This document shows positions 1 to 9,458 of a stretch of DNA of 64,000 nt, piece after piece (positions within the stretch are counted from its first letter, which is position 1; each line of letters starts with the position of its first letter). The notes below the pieces were generated by a model. That model had not been told where the DNA came from and did not search any database. It saw only the letters and a program-made list of their open reading frames with translations. Source of the stretch: Clostridium cellulovorans 743B (GTDB lineage: Bacteria; Bacillota; Clostridia; Clostridiales; Clostridiaceae); the NCBI RefSeq assembly GCF_000145275.1, contig NC_014393.1, positions 5,146,001 to 5,210,000 on the forward strand, in the 5' to 3' direction. The position numbers were made by a program, and so were the translations under genes.

Positions 1-60
1 CCACATACCACTTAAACTTATCCACAAAATAAATGTTTATTTTAACTAATTGTGAATATC

Positions 61-1290
61 TTAATCATATTTTTTTAAAGTGTTTTTATAAACTTCTTTA
101 TAAACCTGCGCTATAGGAATACTATTTTTTCTAGATATATTCCTACAATCTTCATATTCAGGTTTATACTTAACTAATTTTCCTTTATAGTAGGACTTTT
201 TAATTGAAACTTCTCCATATTGAGTTTCTACCTTTGAAAATTCCCTCTCAAGCATTATTTTCTCAACCTTATACTTCCTCACGCCTATAGAAGTAGTTTC
301 CTGAAAAATTATATCTAAAATTGCACCTTCTACTTCTTTAATAATAAGCACACTTAAGTTAATTCCTGGCCTTCCTTTTTTCATAAATATAGGTGTTTTA
401 AATACATCTAACGCTCCTGCATCAAAAAGCTTTTCTTCAACGTAGCTATAAAGTTCCGGATTCATATCATCTATATTAGTTTCAACTATATACTGCTCTT
501 CTACCTTCTCAGAACTTTCTCCTTCACCTAAATATACTCTTAAGACATTAGGAATTTCTAAATCTCTATGTCCAATACCATATGCTACTTTATTAATAGA
601 AAAATCTATTTTTGTAGTAAATTCTTCAACGTTTGCAGCTAATATAGCAGCACCAGTAGGTGTCGTCGTTTCAAATTGGACTACTCCTGCATTAATAGGG
701 ATATTCTTCAGTATCTCAACAGTTGCCGGAGCTGGAACTGGCATAAGCCCATGAGCACATTTTACAAAACCGCCACCAACTTGAACTGGTGATGCAATAA
801 TCCTTTCAACGGCTAAATAGTCTAAACAAATAGCAGCACCTACTAAGTCTACAATAGAATCAATAGCGCCAACTTCATGAAAATGAACTTCATATATGTT
901 TTTTCCATGCACCTTCGCTTCTGATTCTGCTATTTTCATAAACATAGACATAGTTAATTTTTTAACTTCTTCATTTAAATTGCTAGACTCTATTATTCTC
1001 TCGATATCCTTTAAATTTCTATGATGGCTATGATGATGGTTACCATGACTATGATGGTGATTACCATGGCCATCCTTATGATTTAATTTATTTTCTAATA
1101 TAACGTCTACTCTTGTTCCTGTTATTCCTAGCTTTTCAGCCTTCTGAATTTTTATCTCATATTCCGCTTCTAAATTAAGTTTTGAAAGTTCTTGCAGCAG
1201 ATACTCTTTGGGAACGCCTAAATCTAGTAATGCTGCCAAATTCATATCTCCACTTATACCGCAAAAACAATCATAATATAGTACCTTCAT
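61..1290 (-). CDS. larC: LarC, nickel insertase of the nickel-pincer cofactor pathway
   Basis: Full-length LarC/DUF111 family protein. In the family LarC uses CTP to insert nickel into the thiolated pyridinium cofactor made by LarB and LarE, for LarA-type lactate racemase and its homologues. The N-terminus (YYDCFCGISGDM) is the family signature; a His/Asn/Gly-rich stretch near residues 70-95 is a likely nickel-holding loop; TTTPTGAAI and GxGHRD motifs follow. Here LarC is one continuous frame, whereas in Lactiplantibacillus plantarum larC is split and needs a programmed frameshift. The ATG at 1290 is preferred over an in-frame GTG at 1299 because GGGAG lies 8 bases ahead. It is the last visible gene of the leftward nickel-uptake operon; larA, larB and larE are not in the window and could lie beyond its left edge. 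Confidence 0.88.
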   Translation of the reverse strand: MKVLYYDCFCGISGDMNLAALLDLGVPKEYLLQELSKLNLEAEYEIKIQKAEKLGITGTRVDVILENKLNHKDGHGNHHHSHGNHHHSHHRNLKDIERIIESSNLNEEVKKLTMSMFMKIAESEAKVHGKNIYEVHFHEVGAIDSIVDLVGAAICLDYLAVERIIASPVQVGGGFVKCAHGLMPVPAPATVEILKNIPINAGVVQFETTTPTGAAILAANVEEFTTKIDFSINKVAYGIGHRDLEIPNVLRVYLGEGESSEKVEEQYIVETNIDDMNPELYSYVEEKLFDAGALDVFKTPIFMKKGRPGINLSVLIIKEVEGAILDIIFQETTSIGVRKYKVEKIMLEREFSKVETQYGEVSIKKSYYKGKLVKYKPEYEDCRNISRKNSIPIAQVYKEVYKNTLKKYD

Positions 1291-1402
1291 TAACCTCACT
1301 CCCTAATCATATGTATCTATAACAGTGTATACATCGCAATTAAACCTATATAACAAAACTTGTAACATTCCATCTTTGCCTATTCATTGTCCAGTTCTGC
1401 AA

Positions 1403-2128
1403 TTATATAATATTGCATTCTCTTAAAAACTCTTCATCTTTTATAACATTCTCATAATTATCATCTCTAATAACCTTGTGCTCTTCTGAAAAAACTATTA
1501 CTCTATCAAAAACACCTTCTATATATTCAAAATCATGAGTAGCGCAAATTATAGTTTTACCACTTCTATTTAAAGAAATTAATAACTCCCTCAAGAATCT
1601 TTTTCCCTTTGGATCTATCCCGTTCATCGGTTCATCCAAAATTATAACTTCAGGATTCATAGCTAAAACACTAGCTATTGCAACTCTCTTCTTTTCGCCT
1701 CCACTTAAATTATAAGGATGTTCTTCCTTCAATTTTGTGATATTAAGAAGATTAAGACAATCATTAACCCGTTCATTGATTACATCATCTGGCAATTCCA
1801 TTTGATTAAGCCCAAAAGCAACCTCTTCAAAAACAGTTGAACAGAAAAGTTGAGTATCAGAATTTTGAAATACAAACCCAATTCTCTTATGAAATGATTT
1901 TGAAAACTTTATATCCTTAAATGCACTTTCATTTATCTCGTTTTCATTAAATAAATATTCTCCTTTATTTGAAAAAATAATGCCATTTAACAACTTTAGA
2001 AAAGTTGATTTCCCACTACCATTTGGACCTATAATAGCTATAGATTCGCCTTCTTTTATATGAATATTTATATTATCAAGAGCAATTCTGTTCTTATAAG
2101 TAAAAGAAATATCTCTTAATTTAATCAT
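1403..2128 (-). CDS. larO: Energy-coupling ATPase of a nickel ECF transporter (LarO/NikO/CbiO-like)
   Basis: ABC ATPase of 241 residues that powers the ECF-type metal importer with LarQ and LarMN. Walker A (GPNGSGKST), the Q-loop (FQNSDTQLF), the LSGGEKKR signature and Walker B (VIILDEP) are all present in order, then the H-loop (ATHD). The FQNSDTQLF form is typical of the cobalt/nickel ECF ATPases. It has its own AAGGAG ribosome binding site and lies about 80 bases after larQ, about 110 bases before larC. Nickel rather than cobalt is inferred from the larC neighbour and the absence of cobalamin genes. Confidence 0.85.
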   Translation of the reverse strand: MIKLRDISFTYKNRIALDNINIHIKEGESIAIIGPNGSGKSTFLKLLNGIIFSNKGEYLFNENEINESAFKDIKFSKSFHKRIGFVFQNSDTQLFCSTVFEEVAFGLNQMELPDDVINERVNDCLNLLNITKLKEEHPYNLSGGEKKRVAIASVLAMNPEVIILDEPMNGIDPKGKRFLRELLISLNRSGKTIICATHDFEYIEGVFDRVIVFSEEHKVIRDDNYENVIKDEEFLRECNII

Positions 2129-2209
2129 TAATAATTCTCCTTATTTTCTTTTATAGGGACCTAATTATAAGCTTTTAAGCTGAAATTTCAACTTCTTTTC
2201 TTAAAACCC

Positions 2210-3004
2210 CTAATAACTCAAAAATATGAATAAACCAACTAATAATAGATTTATAGCTAAATAGCCATAATCTAATTTCTTAAATATTAAATTGACCTTA
2301 GTTGTATATTCACCAACAAAGCCTCTACATTCCATAGCACAAGCCATCTCTTCACTCATCCTATATGACTTTATGAATAAGTTACCAATAATACCAGTTA
2401 AGGACTTATATCTATTTGCTGTTAAACCAATATTTCTAAGCTTTAACGCCCATAACAAATTAATTGAATATTCTCCTAACAGAACAATATATTTTATTGT
2501 TATATCCATAATCCATATAAAAATATCTGGTACAAATAATAACTTTAATGATTTGCTAACTTCATTCCACTTTGTGCTATGAGATAATAAATTAACAAGC
2601 AGTATCGTTATTATCAATTTTTGAAATATCAAAAGACTATTTTGGATATTTCCATTAAATATAGATGGAATCAGTGCTATTAAAGTTATTAAAGGGAATA
2701 TTAAACTTCTAAATAATATTCTTTTTCTTGATTTTCTCTCCATAAAAAAAAGAAGAAATAAAACATATATGTCCAAAATCGCTAGGTAAGTAAACCGTCT
2801 TGAAAGAGATATACAAATAATAATTATCAATGTACTAATAACTTTTAATGTAGGATTTATTGAATTAATTAATATGCCTTGATTTTTATCATGCTTTATT
2901 ATAGAAACTACCTTAATAAAAGAGAAAATACTCTTCTCTATATACGAACTCTTCTCTTCCTTTGGTTGATAATTATCCTTTTCTAATAACCACTCTGGAA
3001 TCAT
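2210..3004 (-). CDS. larQ: Transmembrane (T) component of nickel ECF transporter (LarQ/NikQ/CbiQ-like)
   Basis: CbiQ-family membrane protein of 264 residues. Several hydrophobic segments run from about residue 45 to 165, followed by a charged cytoplasmic coupling region with a typical AMECRGF motif (ECF T-component A-R-G type) near residue 225, and a final membrane segment at the C-terminus. It transmits ATP hydrolysis by the LarO ATPase to the substrate-binding LarMN protein. The ATG directly touches the larMN stop codon (GGAG is 6 bases ahead), so the two are translationally coupled. The N-terminal 30 residues are hydrophilic and longer than in some CbiQ proteins. Confidence 0.83.
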   Translation of the reverse strand: MIPEWLLEKDNYQPKEEKSSYIEKSIFSFIKVVSIIKHDKNQGILINSINPTLKVISTLIIIICISLSRRFTYLAILDIYVLFLLFFMERKSRKRILFRSLIFPLITLIALIPSIFNGNIQNSLLIFQKLIITILLVNLLSHSTKWNEVSKSLKLLFVPDIFIWIMDITIKYIVLLGEYSINLLWALKLRNIGLTANRYKSLTGIIGNLFIKSYRMSEEMACAMECRGFVGEYTTKVNLIFKKLDYGYLAINLLLVGLFIFLSY

Positions 3005-3985
3005 TTAATCTCCTTTTACATTCTTCTTCATATTTACTTTACTTAGTACCTTGAAAATAATTAATATAATTATTACTCCAACTAATGCTGATATAATATA
3101 CCCAATATTCTCTTTTAAGAATCCAAAATTATAATCTGGAATTAAAGAATTATATTGAATTCCTTCTTCCATTCCTTTAGGTGTAAAGCCTACAAGATTT
3201 TTTACTTCTTCAGTTCCCCATTCTCCCCAAGCAGTACCTACAGCAATAAGTCCTAAGGGACTCCCTAAAATAAGAATGCCAAGTATAATATATAAAGGAG
3301 CCATCTTTCCAGCCTTTCCTTTATACATAAGCTCTGGTGACGCTTTTTTTATATAACTATACGCACCTAACGTAATTGCTCCCTCTAAGAATCCAACAAC
3401 TAACAAATGAGGTATCATCATTGCTGGGATAGATATTGCTAATCCATAAGGACTGTATATCGGTAAGCCTGAAACATCTCTAAAAAGCATTGGTTGAATA
3501 CCAAATTCTATTGCAGTAAATAAAGCAGCCATATTAACAGAAATATAGCCGCCTAAAAAAGCACCTATAAATTCAGCCTTTTTGCTTGATGCACATTTTT
3601 GCACAAACTTAAAAATATAGAATGCTGTAAAAGGCATAATAAAAGCCATATTAAAACAGTTAACACCTAATGCTAAGATACCTCCATCTCCAAAAAATAA
3701 TGCTTGTATGGCAAGAGATACAGTAATTGCAAAAACTGCAGAATATGGTCCAAGCAAAATAGCTACAAGAGCACAGCCAACAGCATGTCCTGTAGTTCCT
3801 CCAGGAAGTGGTATATTAAACATCATAGTTAAAAATGAAAAAGCTGCTGCAATCCCAAGAAGAGGCATTTTCTTTCTTGTTATTTCAGATTTTATCCTTA
3901 TACTCGCTTTTCTCCAAATGGGTAACATAGCAGCCCCAATAGTAACACAAGTAGATGGACTTAAATAATTATCTGGTATATGCAT
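3005..3985 (-). CDS. larMN: Nickel-binding substrate component, CbiM-CbiN-like fusion (LarMN/NikMN)
   Basis: CbiM-family S component fused to a C-terminal PDGF/CbiN-like part. The start at 3985 gives the protein MHIPDNYLSP; in the family the amino-terminal Met-His (His2) forms part of the Ni/Co site, so the three extra codons of the upstream in-frame start are rejected. AAAGGTG precedes this ATG by 7 bases. A conserved GGTTGHAVG stretch near residue 65 carries a further ligand histidine. About seven membrane segments are followed by an extracellular loop and a last helix near residues 295-315 as in NikMN fusions. First gene of the lar-type operon. Nickel preference is inferred from LarC. Confidence 0.84.
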   Translation of the reverse strand: MHIPDNYLSPSTCVTIGAAMLPIWRKASIRIKSEITRKKMPLLGIAAAFSFLTMMFNIPLPGGTTGHAVGCALVAILLGPYSAVFAITVSLAIQALFFGDGGILALGVNCFNMAFIMPFTAFYIFKFVQKCASSKKAEFIGAFLGGYISVNMAALFTAIEFGIQPMLFRDVSGLPIYSPYGLAISIPAMMIPHLLVVGFLEGAITLGAYSYIKKASPELMYKGKAGKMAPLYIILGILILGSPLGLIAVGTAWGEWGTEEVKNLVGFTPKGMEEGIQYNSLIPDYNFGFLKENIGYIISALVGVIIILIIFKVLSKVNMKKNVKGD

Positions 3986-4024
3986 TATATTCACCTTTCT
4001 TTTTGTAGAAAGAAATCATTGTCC

Positions 4025-4160
4025 TTAATTAAAAAAGACCTATAAATATCCTCTACTAATTCTAAATTTACTCATCACCTTTATTATCTGATGTTTTTGT
4101 ACTTTTAAAAAGACCTTATGAATAAATTTTCTATATTTGAAGATATTTATAGGCTTTCCT
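4025..4160 (-). promoter_or_regulatory. Candidate structured leader RNA of the nickel operon
   Basis: The 5' leader of larMN contains a 12-bp perfect inverted repeat, CCTATAAATATC (4039-4050) and GATATTTATAGG (4142-4153), that would close a ~115-nt domain. Inside are a CATCA/TGATG hairpin and an AAATTTA/TAAATTT pairing. On the transcript the distal arm is followed by a run of U (GGUCUUUUUU), and a second, nearer partner (AUUCAUAAGG then UCUUUUU) could compete for the first arm. This is the layout of a transcription-attenuating leader. No match to the NiCo or cobalamin riboswitch core could be recognised by eye, so the ligand is unknown. Confidence 0.4.
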
Positions 4161-4208
4161 TACCTAAAATCAAATTATATATACATTTGATTATTAAAAT
4201 TAATACTT

Positions 4209-5366
4209 TTAGACAAACAATGCTGTAACATTTTTTAATTCTTCACGAATTTTTATCGCTTGTGGACAGTGGCTTTCACATTTACCACACTCCACACATT
4301 TATCTGCTCGTTCTGCTTCTGATATTGAATTATATCTTTCCTTAAGTTCTTTCTCTGTTGCTGGTGTAACAAATATACTATATTCATTGTAACAAGAGAA
4401 GTTTCTAGGAATATTTACTCCTGCTGGACAAGGCATGCAATATTCACAACCAGTGCAGTTAACCTTTATTCTTTCCTTAAATGATTTTTTAACATTATCC
4501 ATTATCTCTACTTCTTTTTCTGTTAATGAATTAGGTAGAGCTTCACTTGCAACTCTTACGTTCTCTACAACGTTGTCCATAGTATTCATACCACTTAATA
4601 CTACAGATACTTCTGGGTGATTCCATACCCATCTTAGTGCCCATTCAGCTGGTGATCTTTTAATATCAGCATTATCAAAAGTATTTACAACTGATTCCGG
4701 AAGATTTCTAACAATTCTACCACCTCTAAGTGGTTCCATAATAACAACCCCAAGACCCTTATTTGCTGCATATTGTAATCCTTCTGTTCCTGCTTGGAAT
4801 TCTTCATCTAGATAGTTATATTGGATTTGACAAAATGACCAATCATAATAATCTACAATTTCTTTAAACACTTCTAATTTATCGTGGAAAGAAAATCCTG
4901 CATATCTTATTCTTCCATCTTTTATTGCTGAATCTAAGAATTCAGTGACACCTAAGTTTTTAAGATTTTCCCATGTATCTTTACCTAATGCATGTAATAG
5001 ATAAAAGTCTATTCTATCTGTTCCTAGACGCTTTAATTGCTCATTCAAATACTTATCCATATCTTCTCTAGTTTTAATCATCCAACTAGGAAGCTTCGTA
5101 GCTATATTAACTTTATCTCTATATCCATCCTTTAATGCTCTGGATAAAAATGGTTCACTTTCTCCACCCTTACCCATACCAGTTCCATGATAAGGGTATG
5201 CAGTATCTATGTAATTAACTCCTTGATCAATGGCATGATGAAGCATTTCTATTGCCTTCTCATCATCAATTTTAGATCCGTCTCCATCGATAATTGGAAG
5301 TCTCATACAACCAAATCCTAATGCTGAAACCTTCTCATTCGTTTTTCCAAGTGTTCTGTATAACAA
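4209..5366 (-). CDS. Aldo/keto reductase with C-terminal 4Fe-4S ferredoxin domain
   Basis: AKR-superfamily oxidoreductase, 385 residues. The N-terminal TIM barrel carries the catalytic tetrad candidates: Asp and Tyr in YIDTAYPYHG, Lys in IATKLPSW and His in YLLHALGK. The C-terminal 90 residues add Cys-rich motifs CTGCEYCMPCPAGV and CVECGKCESHCPQ, the pattern of the clostridial ferredoxin-fused AKR subfamily. The physiological substrate of this subfamily is unclear. The start is a TTG at 5366 (AGGAGG 7 bases ahead); the following Leu-Tyr-Arg-Thr-Leu-Gly matches the usual MxYRxLG opening. It appears monocistronic, read leftward ahead of the nickel operon. Confidence 0.85.
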   Translation of the reverse strand: MLYRTLGKTNEKVSALGFGCMRLPIIDGDGSKIDDEKAIEMLHHAIDQGVNYIDTAYPYHGTGMGKGGESEPFLSRALKDGYRDKVNIATKLPSWMIKTREDMDKYLNEQLKRLGTDRIDFYLLHALGKDTWENLKNLGVTEFLDSAIKDGRIRYAGFSFHDKLEVFKEIVDYYDWSFCQIQYNYLDEEFQAGTEGLQYAANKGLGVVIMEPLRGGRIVRNLPESVVNTFDNADIKRSPAEWALRWVWNHPEVSVVLSGMNTMDNVVENVRVASEALPNSLTEKEVEIMDNVKKSFKERIKVNCTGCEYCMPCPAGVNIPRNFSCYNEYSIFVTPATEKELKERYNSISEAERADKCVECGKCESHCPQAIKIREELKNVTALFV

Positions 5367-5537
5367 AATAACTCCTCCTCAATTAAACAAATATACTTAC
5401 GCTACTTATCTATATTTATATAACTATATAAAATACCGAGTATCTAATCATATATCATTTTTCTTTTTATAGGTATAAAACCATTTTACTATTTAAAGTT
5501 AACTTTAAGTCAACATATTTTTTCATTTTATCCACTT

Positions 5538-6347
5538 TTACCACAAATCTTCTTTCTTCAGTAGCATATCCAGATTGTAGATTAATTTATCTATTTCCAC
5601 TAATATATCTGTATTATTAAGACTTGAAAGCCTCAAAATGTTATTAACATTTTCATTCATATTCAATGGAATTTTAAGATTATTATCTTTAATTATTTTA
5701 AGAAGTTTTTTCTCACCAGGATGCGGCATCTCATTTATAGCAAAAATGATGTCAAAGTAACTAGCAAATAGAGCCGCTACTCTATGATTTACACTAACAT
5801 AATCATCTCTTTTCAAAGCTTTTTCAATTTGATGATAGTATGCAGGCATTTGAAGTTTTAACAGTGGATAGTTTTTGCTAATTATATTTTCTTTTAATTT
5901 ACGTGGATAAGGTACTGAGTATTTTTCTTGAAGCTTATTTAAACTTCCATTCTTGTCATATATAATAACTGAATTTAATACATTTGCCCAAAAGCAAGTA
6001 GTATACCCTGTATCTGCTTCGTACTTTATTAAAATTCTGCTTAATACCTTATCCCAAGCATCTAAATTTCTATATATAATCTCTATCGGAACTCCACTTT
6101 CCTTCAATACTCCATCATCTTCAGTTTCCCAAAAGTTATTATTAAGTTCCATATAACTACAGTACTTGCCAGTGATTGTTTTTCTTTTTTCTATTGCTAT
6201 TTCATTTGTTACGTATATATAAATATCATAATCTGAATTTTTATCATTAGTTTTTGTAGCGTATGATCCTGCTAGTAAAATACCTTCCACTTCTTGAAGC
6301 TGTGAAAATTCGTTTAACATATTTTGCGTCTCTTTATTAATATACAT
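5538..6347 (-). CDS. Nucleotidyltransferase-domain protein (DUF4037-like)
   Basis: Protein of about 269 residues with a polymerase-beta type nucleotidyltransferase motif near the N-terminus: GSYATKTNDKNSDYDIYIY fits GS-X10-DxD with both metal-binding aspartates. The remaining ~180 residues look helical and resemble the DUF4037 arrangement seen with minimal nucleotidyltransferases; the acceptor is unknown. The ATG at 6347 follows GGGGG closely and yields MYINKETQ; the longer in-frame start to 6386 would add 13 unsupported residues. It lies just downstream (about 40 bases) of the GH13 gene and may be cotranscribed. Not an obvious resistance enzyme. Confidence 0.65.
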   Translation of the reverse strand: MYINKETQNMLNEFSQLQEVEGILLAGSYATKTNDKNSDYDIYIYVTNEIAIEKRKTITGKYCSYMELNNNFWETEDDGVLKESGVPIEIIYRNLDAWDKVLSRILIKYEADTGYTTCFWANVLNSVIIYDKNGSLNKLQEKYSVPYPRKLKENIISKNYPLLKLQMPAYYHQIEKALKRDDYVSVNHRVAALFASYFDIIFAINEMPHPGEKKLLKIIKDNNLKIPLNMNENVNNILRLSSLNNTDILVEIDKLIYNLDMLLKKEDLW

Positions 6348-6387
6348 AACTACCCCCACATAATTAATATTAATTTCTATAGCCAAT

Positions 6388-7947
6388 TTAAGCTAATTTA
6401 AATATACTTGCAGAGCAAGGAGGTGCAATAATTGTATCATTCTCTATATTTGCAACTCCATTATTTGAATAAATCACTTCATTACTTGTTGTTTCTATCG
6501 TTACTTTAGAAACTGCTTCTTTATTTGAAGGGTTTAATACAATCAGAACACTGCCTTCTTTTCCAGTCCTCTTATACACAAGTGGATATGTTTTTGCCTC
6601 TGCACATAAAAATTCTATAGTTGCATTAGAGCAAAGTGGTTCATTTTCAAGTCGTATCTTAATTAATTTCTGCACCTCTTTATATAATGAATTTTCTGTA
6701 TCTTGTTGATTTTTAACTGTTGGTCTATCCTCTCTTGAATCTTGCATTATATATAAATCTTCTTTCTTAGCATCAGAGAAACCAGCATTCAAGCTATCAT
6801 CCCATTGCATTGGGCTACGTGACCCAGTTCTGCCATAGCCACCTTCTACAGATACAAGATTTTCTACATAATTCATACCTATTTCATCACCATAATAGAT
6901 AAATGGCGCTCCTGGCATTGTAAGTAAAAATGCAAAAGCAATTTTTATTTCTTCATCATCAAGTCTCTGTTTTATTCTACCCATGTCATGATTGCCAGAA
7001 GGAATGCACATTAACCCTTTGCCATCTGTTAGCTCATAATTTTCCATATATCTATTAACAAACTTAGATATATCTCCTTTCCCTTCTCTTGAGAAATATG
7101 GATTTTCTTCACGGAATAAATCTAAATAATGAGATGGCCCAAAATGCAATAAAAAGTCCATATGAAATCCACCCATCAAAGATTTATCAGGCTCTCCCCA
7201 TTCAGAAATAAGCACTGCATTTGGAAATTCTCTATCAAGAAATGCCCTAAAATTCTGCCACAACTTAATTGTTTCTTTGCTATCAACATCATTTTTAACC
7301 AAGGACCCAGCCATATCCACTCGGAATCCGTCACACCCCATGTTTAACCAAAACCTCATTACGTCTTTCATCGCTTCAACAGTAGCAATTACTTCTTTTG
7401 AATCAGTAGCGAACTGCCAACTCTTCTCAGGATTTGCAAAGCCATAATTTAATGCTGGCTGTGTTGAGAAAAAGTTTACTGCGCAACTTCCATCTCTTTC
7501 TGATATTCCACGAATACATCCTGCAATACTCGTTATATTCTTAAAATCTTCCCAAATACTATCTGTCCATATGTATCTATGAGTATATTCATTTTCATCT
7601 GCTTTCATAGACTCCTTAAACCAAGGATGATTAATAGAAGTGTGTCCTGGCACTAGATCTAAGATTACATGAATATTTTTTTCATGGGCTTTTTCAAAAA
7701 GTTCCTTTAAATCCTCATTTGTTCCATAACGTGTTGCAACATTAAAATAATCCTCAACATCATATCCTGCATCTGCAAAAGGCGAAGCAAAACAAGGATT
7801 TATCCATATTGCATTACATCCTAATTCTTGTATATAACTCAATTTCTCTATAATACCTTGAATATCACCAATTCCATCAGAGTTAGTATCATTAAAACTT
7901 TGTGGATAAATTTCGTAGAACACTGCATTATCAAGCCATTTTGACAT
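6388..7947 (-). CDS. GH13 alpha-glucosidase / amylase-family enzyme
   Basis: Glycoside hydrolase family 13 protein, about 519 residues, cytoplasmic (no signal peptide). The barrel motifs occur in order: region I DLVPGHTS, region II GFRVDMAG (catalytic Asp), region III LISEWGEPD (acid/base Glu), region IV PSGNHDMGR (transition-state Asp). A C-terminal beta-domain follows. The NDTNSDGIGDIQGI opening is that of oligo-1,6-glucosidase/trehalose-synthase type enzymes, but region I departs from the usual NHTS (GHTS), so the specificity is left open. The ATG at 7947 has TAGGAGG 6 bases ahead, which makes the 8-codon upstream extension unlikely. Confidence 0.82.
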   Translation of the reverse strand: MSKWLDNAVFYEIYPQSFNDTNSDGIGDIQGIIEKLSYIQELGCNAIWINPCFASPFADAGYDVEDYFNVATRYGTNEDLKELFEKAHEKNIHVILDLVPGHTSINHPWFKESMKADENEYTHRYIWTDSIWEDFKNITSIAGCIRGISERDGSCAVNFFSTQPALNYGFANPEKSWQFATDSKEVIATVEAMKDVMRFWLNMGCDGFRVDMAGSLVKNDVDSKETIKLWQNFRAFLDREFPNAVLISEWGEPDKSLMGGFHMDFLLHFGPSHYLDLFREENPYFSREGKGDISKFVNRYMENYELTDGKGLMCIPSGNHDMGRIKQRLDDEEIKIAFAFLLTMPGAPFIYYGDEIGMNYVENLVSVEGGYGRTGSRSPMQWDDSLNAGFSDAKKEDLYIMQDSREDRPTVKNQQDTENSLYKEVQKLIKIRLENEPLCSNATIEFLCAEAKTYPLVYKRTGKEGSVLIVLNPSNKEAVSKVTIETTSNEVIYSNNGVANIENDTIIAPPCSASIFKLA

Positions 7948-8147
7948 AATAAACCTCCTAAAAATAATCACTTAATTTATTAAATTTTTCTCTTCATGAT
8001 AACATAATACCAAAATATATTTATTTACAATTGCAAAATATTCCTCTAAAATAACACAATATTAATTACTTTCTATTTGTAAAAAGAAAAACATCATCCT
8101 CTATAAGAACAATGCTTTCTCTGTATTTCTAAAATATACAATTATAT

Positions 8148-9137
8148 TTATTGCAGTATTACTTCCTCTATAAACAAGGTTAGATTTTCTGGCGAAATTA
8201 GATTGCAAAACTTATACTGTTCTCGAGTTTTAACAGCCAAAATAGGCCTTATTGTAGAACCAATATTTTGCATAACAACTACTGCTTTTTCCCCATTATT
8301 TAATCTCACTTGCAGTCCATTAGGATAACAATAAACAGATTCTACAAAGTCTTTATATATTTCCTTATCGAACTTGTTTACTGCGTCCGCAGTAATTTTT
8401 TCTATTGCTACATGCGGCAACATTGCATTTTTTCCATTTATATCATTTATATATTCATCACATATTCCAAGTATTTTAGCAAAATCATGTACCTTTTCAC
8501 CAGGAAGTCCAAATAGTCCTGAACCATCCTCTCTTTCAAACATATAATATATTGCCATGTATGTAGTTGACATCATTGATGGATTTTTCTTTAATATCTC
8601 TCTAGCTTTTCTTACATGAAACTTATCATCAATAAACAATTTACCTAGATCGTGCAACAAAGCAGCTATTCCTAGTTTCATTATCTTCTTTTCATCGTAA
8701 CCTTTACGAATACCAACCATTATAGCCAAAATTGCTACGTCTAAAGAATGCACAGCCAATTTGGATATATCATCCTTCGCAGCTAAGTTACTTATCATAG
8801 TAGCATTCTCTGATAAGTTAATATTTCTCATAATATCAGTAACAACTTCCAATACCTTTACTTCATTGACATATTCTCTTCTTTTCGTATCATCAAAAAT
8901 TTGTTTCAACACCTTTATCGCGTGAAGCTTTATAGGCGCTTCCAAAACTTCTTGAAGAGTAACTTCATCATTACCATCTTCAATATATACAGTGGTAAAT
9001 CCCATTCTCTTTAGCTTTGTTATGCAACTGTCAGTTATAATGTTTCCTTTACTTACAAACATAACACCATTTTCTGTATATATAGAATTTGCTAATGTCT
9101 TATTAACTAAATTCTTATTTAATAAAACCAATTTCAT
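8148..9137 (-). CDS. Degenerate HD-GYP-like protein, copy 1
   Basis: 329 residues; an N-terminal DUF3391-like segment (about 1-70) precedes an HD domain with His130, the His162-Asp163 pair (LLHDLGK) and Lys166. The HD-GYP signature region is altered: the expected HHE is FER and the GYP loop reads EDGSGLFGLPGE. The c-di-GMP phosphodiesterase metal set is therefore incomplete and a sensory or binding role is possible. It is about 70% alike by eye to the next gene upstream, clearly a tandem duplication. GAGGGG lies 6 bases before the ATG. In the family HD-GYP proteins hydrolyse c-di-GMP; whether this one does is doubtful. Confidence 0.7.
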   Translation of the reverse strand: MKLVLLNKNLVNKTLANSIYTENGVMFVSKGNIITDSCITKLKRMGFTTVYIEDGNDEVTLQEVLEAPIKLHAIKVLKQIFDDTKRREYVNEVKVLEVVTDIMRNINLSENATMISNLAAKDDISKLAVHSLDVAILAIMVGIRKGYDEKKIMKLGIAALLHDLGKLFIDDKFHVRKAREILKKNPSMMSTTYMAIYYMFEREDGSGLFGLPGEKVHDFAKILGICDEYINDINGKNAMLPHVAIEKITADAVNKFDKEIYKDFVESVYCYPNGLQVRLNNGEKAVVVMQNIGSTIRPILAVKTREQYKFCNLISPENLTLFIEEVILQ

Positions 9138-9344
9138 TTTTATCCCCTCATCAACTACTATTAATTCTTATATTTAGGCTCGAATCAAAACTGCAACAAA
9201 ATAATTCATTATTTTACATATTATGTTTAGAATTACATATTATCATAAGCATCTTGGCTGAACAACGCTTATTTAGTAAATTTTTTTAAAATAATATACT
9301 ATTAAGAATAAAATGACATAGCTAATATAATATATTATCGAATC

Positions 9345-9381
9345 AAAAAGGAACCCCTTGAACCCAAAGGAATTCCTTTTT
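9345..9381 (-). terminator. Intrinsic terminator between the HD genes
   Basis: AAAAAGGAA (9345-9353) pairs with TTCCTTTTT (9373-9381), with an inner CCTT/AAGG pairing. On the minus strand the stem is followed by T-rich sequence. It lies about 80 bases downstream of the second HD gene's stop, so the duplicates are probably separate transcription units. Confidence 0.75.
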
Positions 9382-9458
9382 AGTATTTAAATTTCATATT
9401 TCGCAATTTATCTCACATTTATATGGATCTCTTCCTATTTTAAAACCTATAAAACAAC

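Noticed and set aside
4025..4200. NiCo or cobalamin riboswitch, or NikR operator
   Set aside because: Core motifs of these known elements were not found, so only an unnamed leader is proposed.
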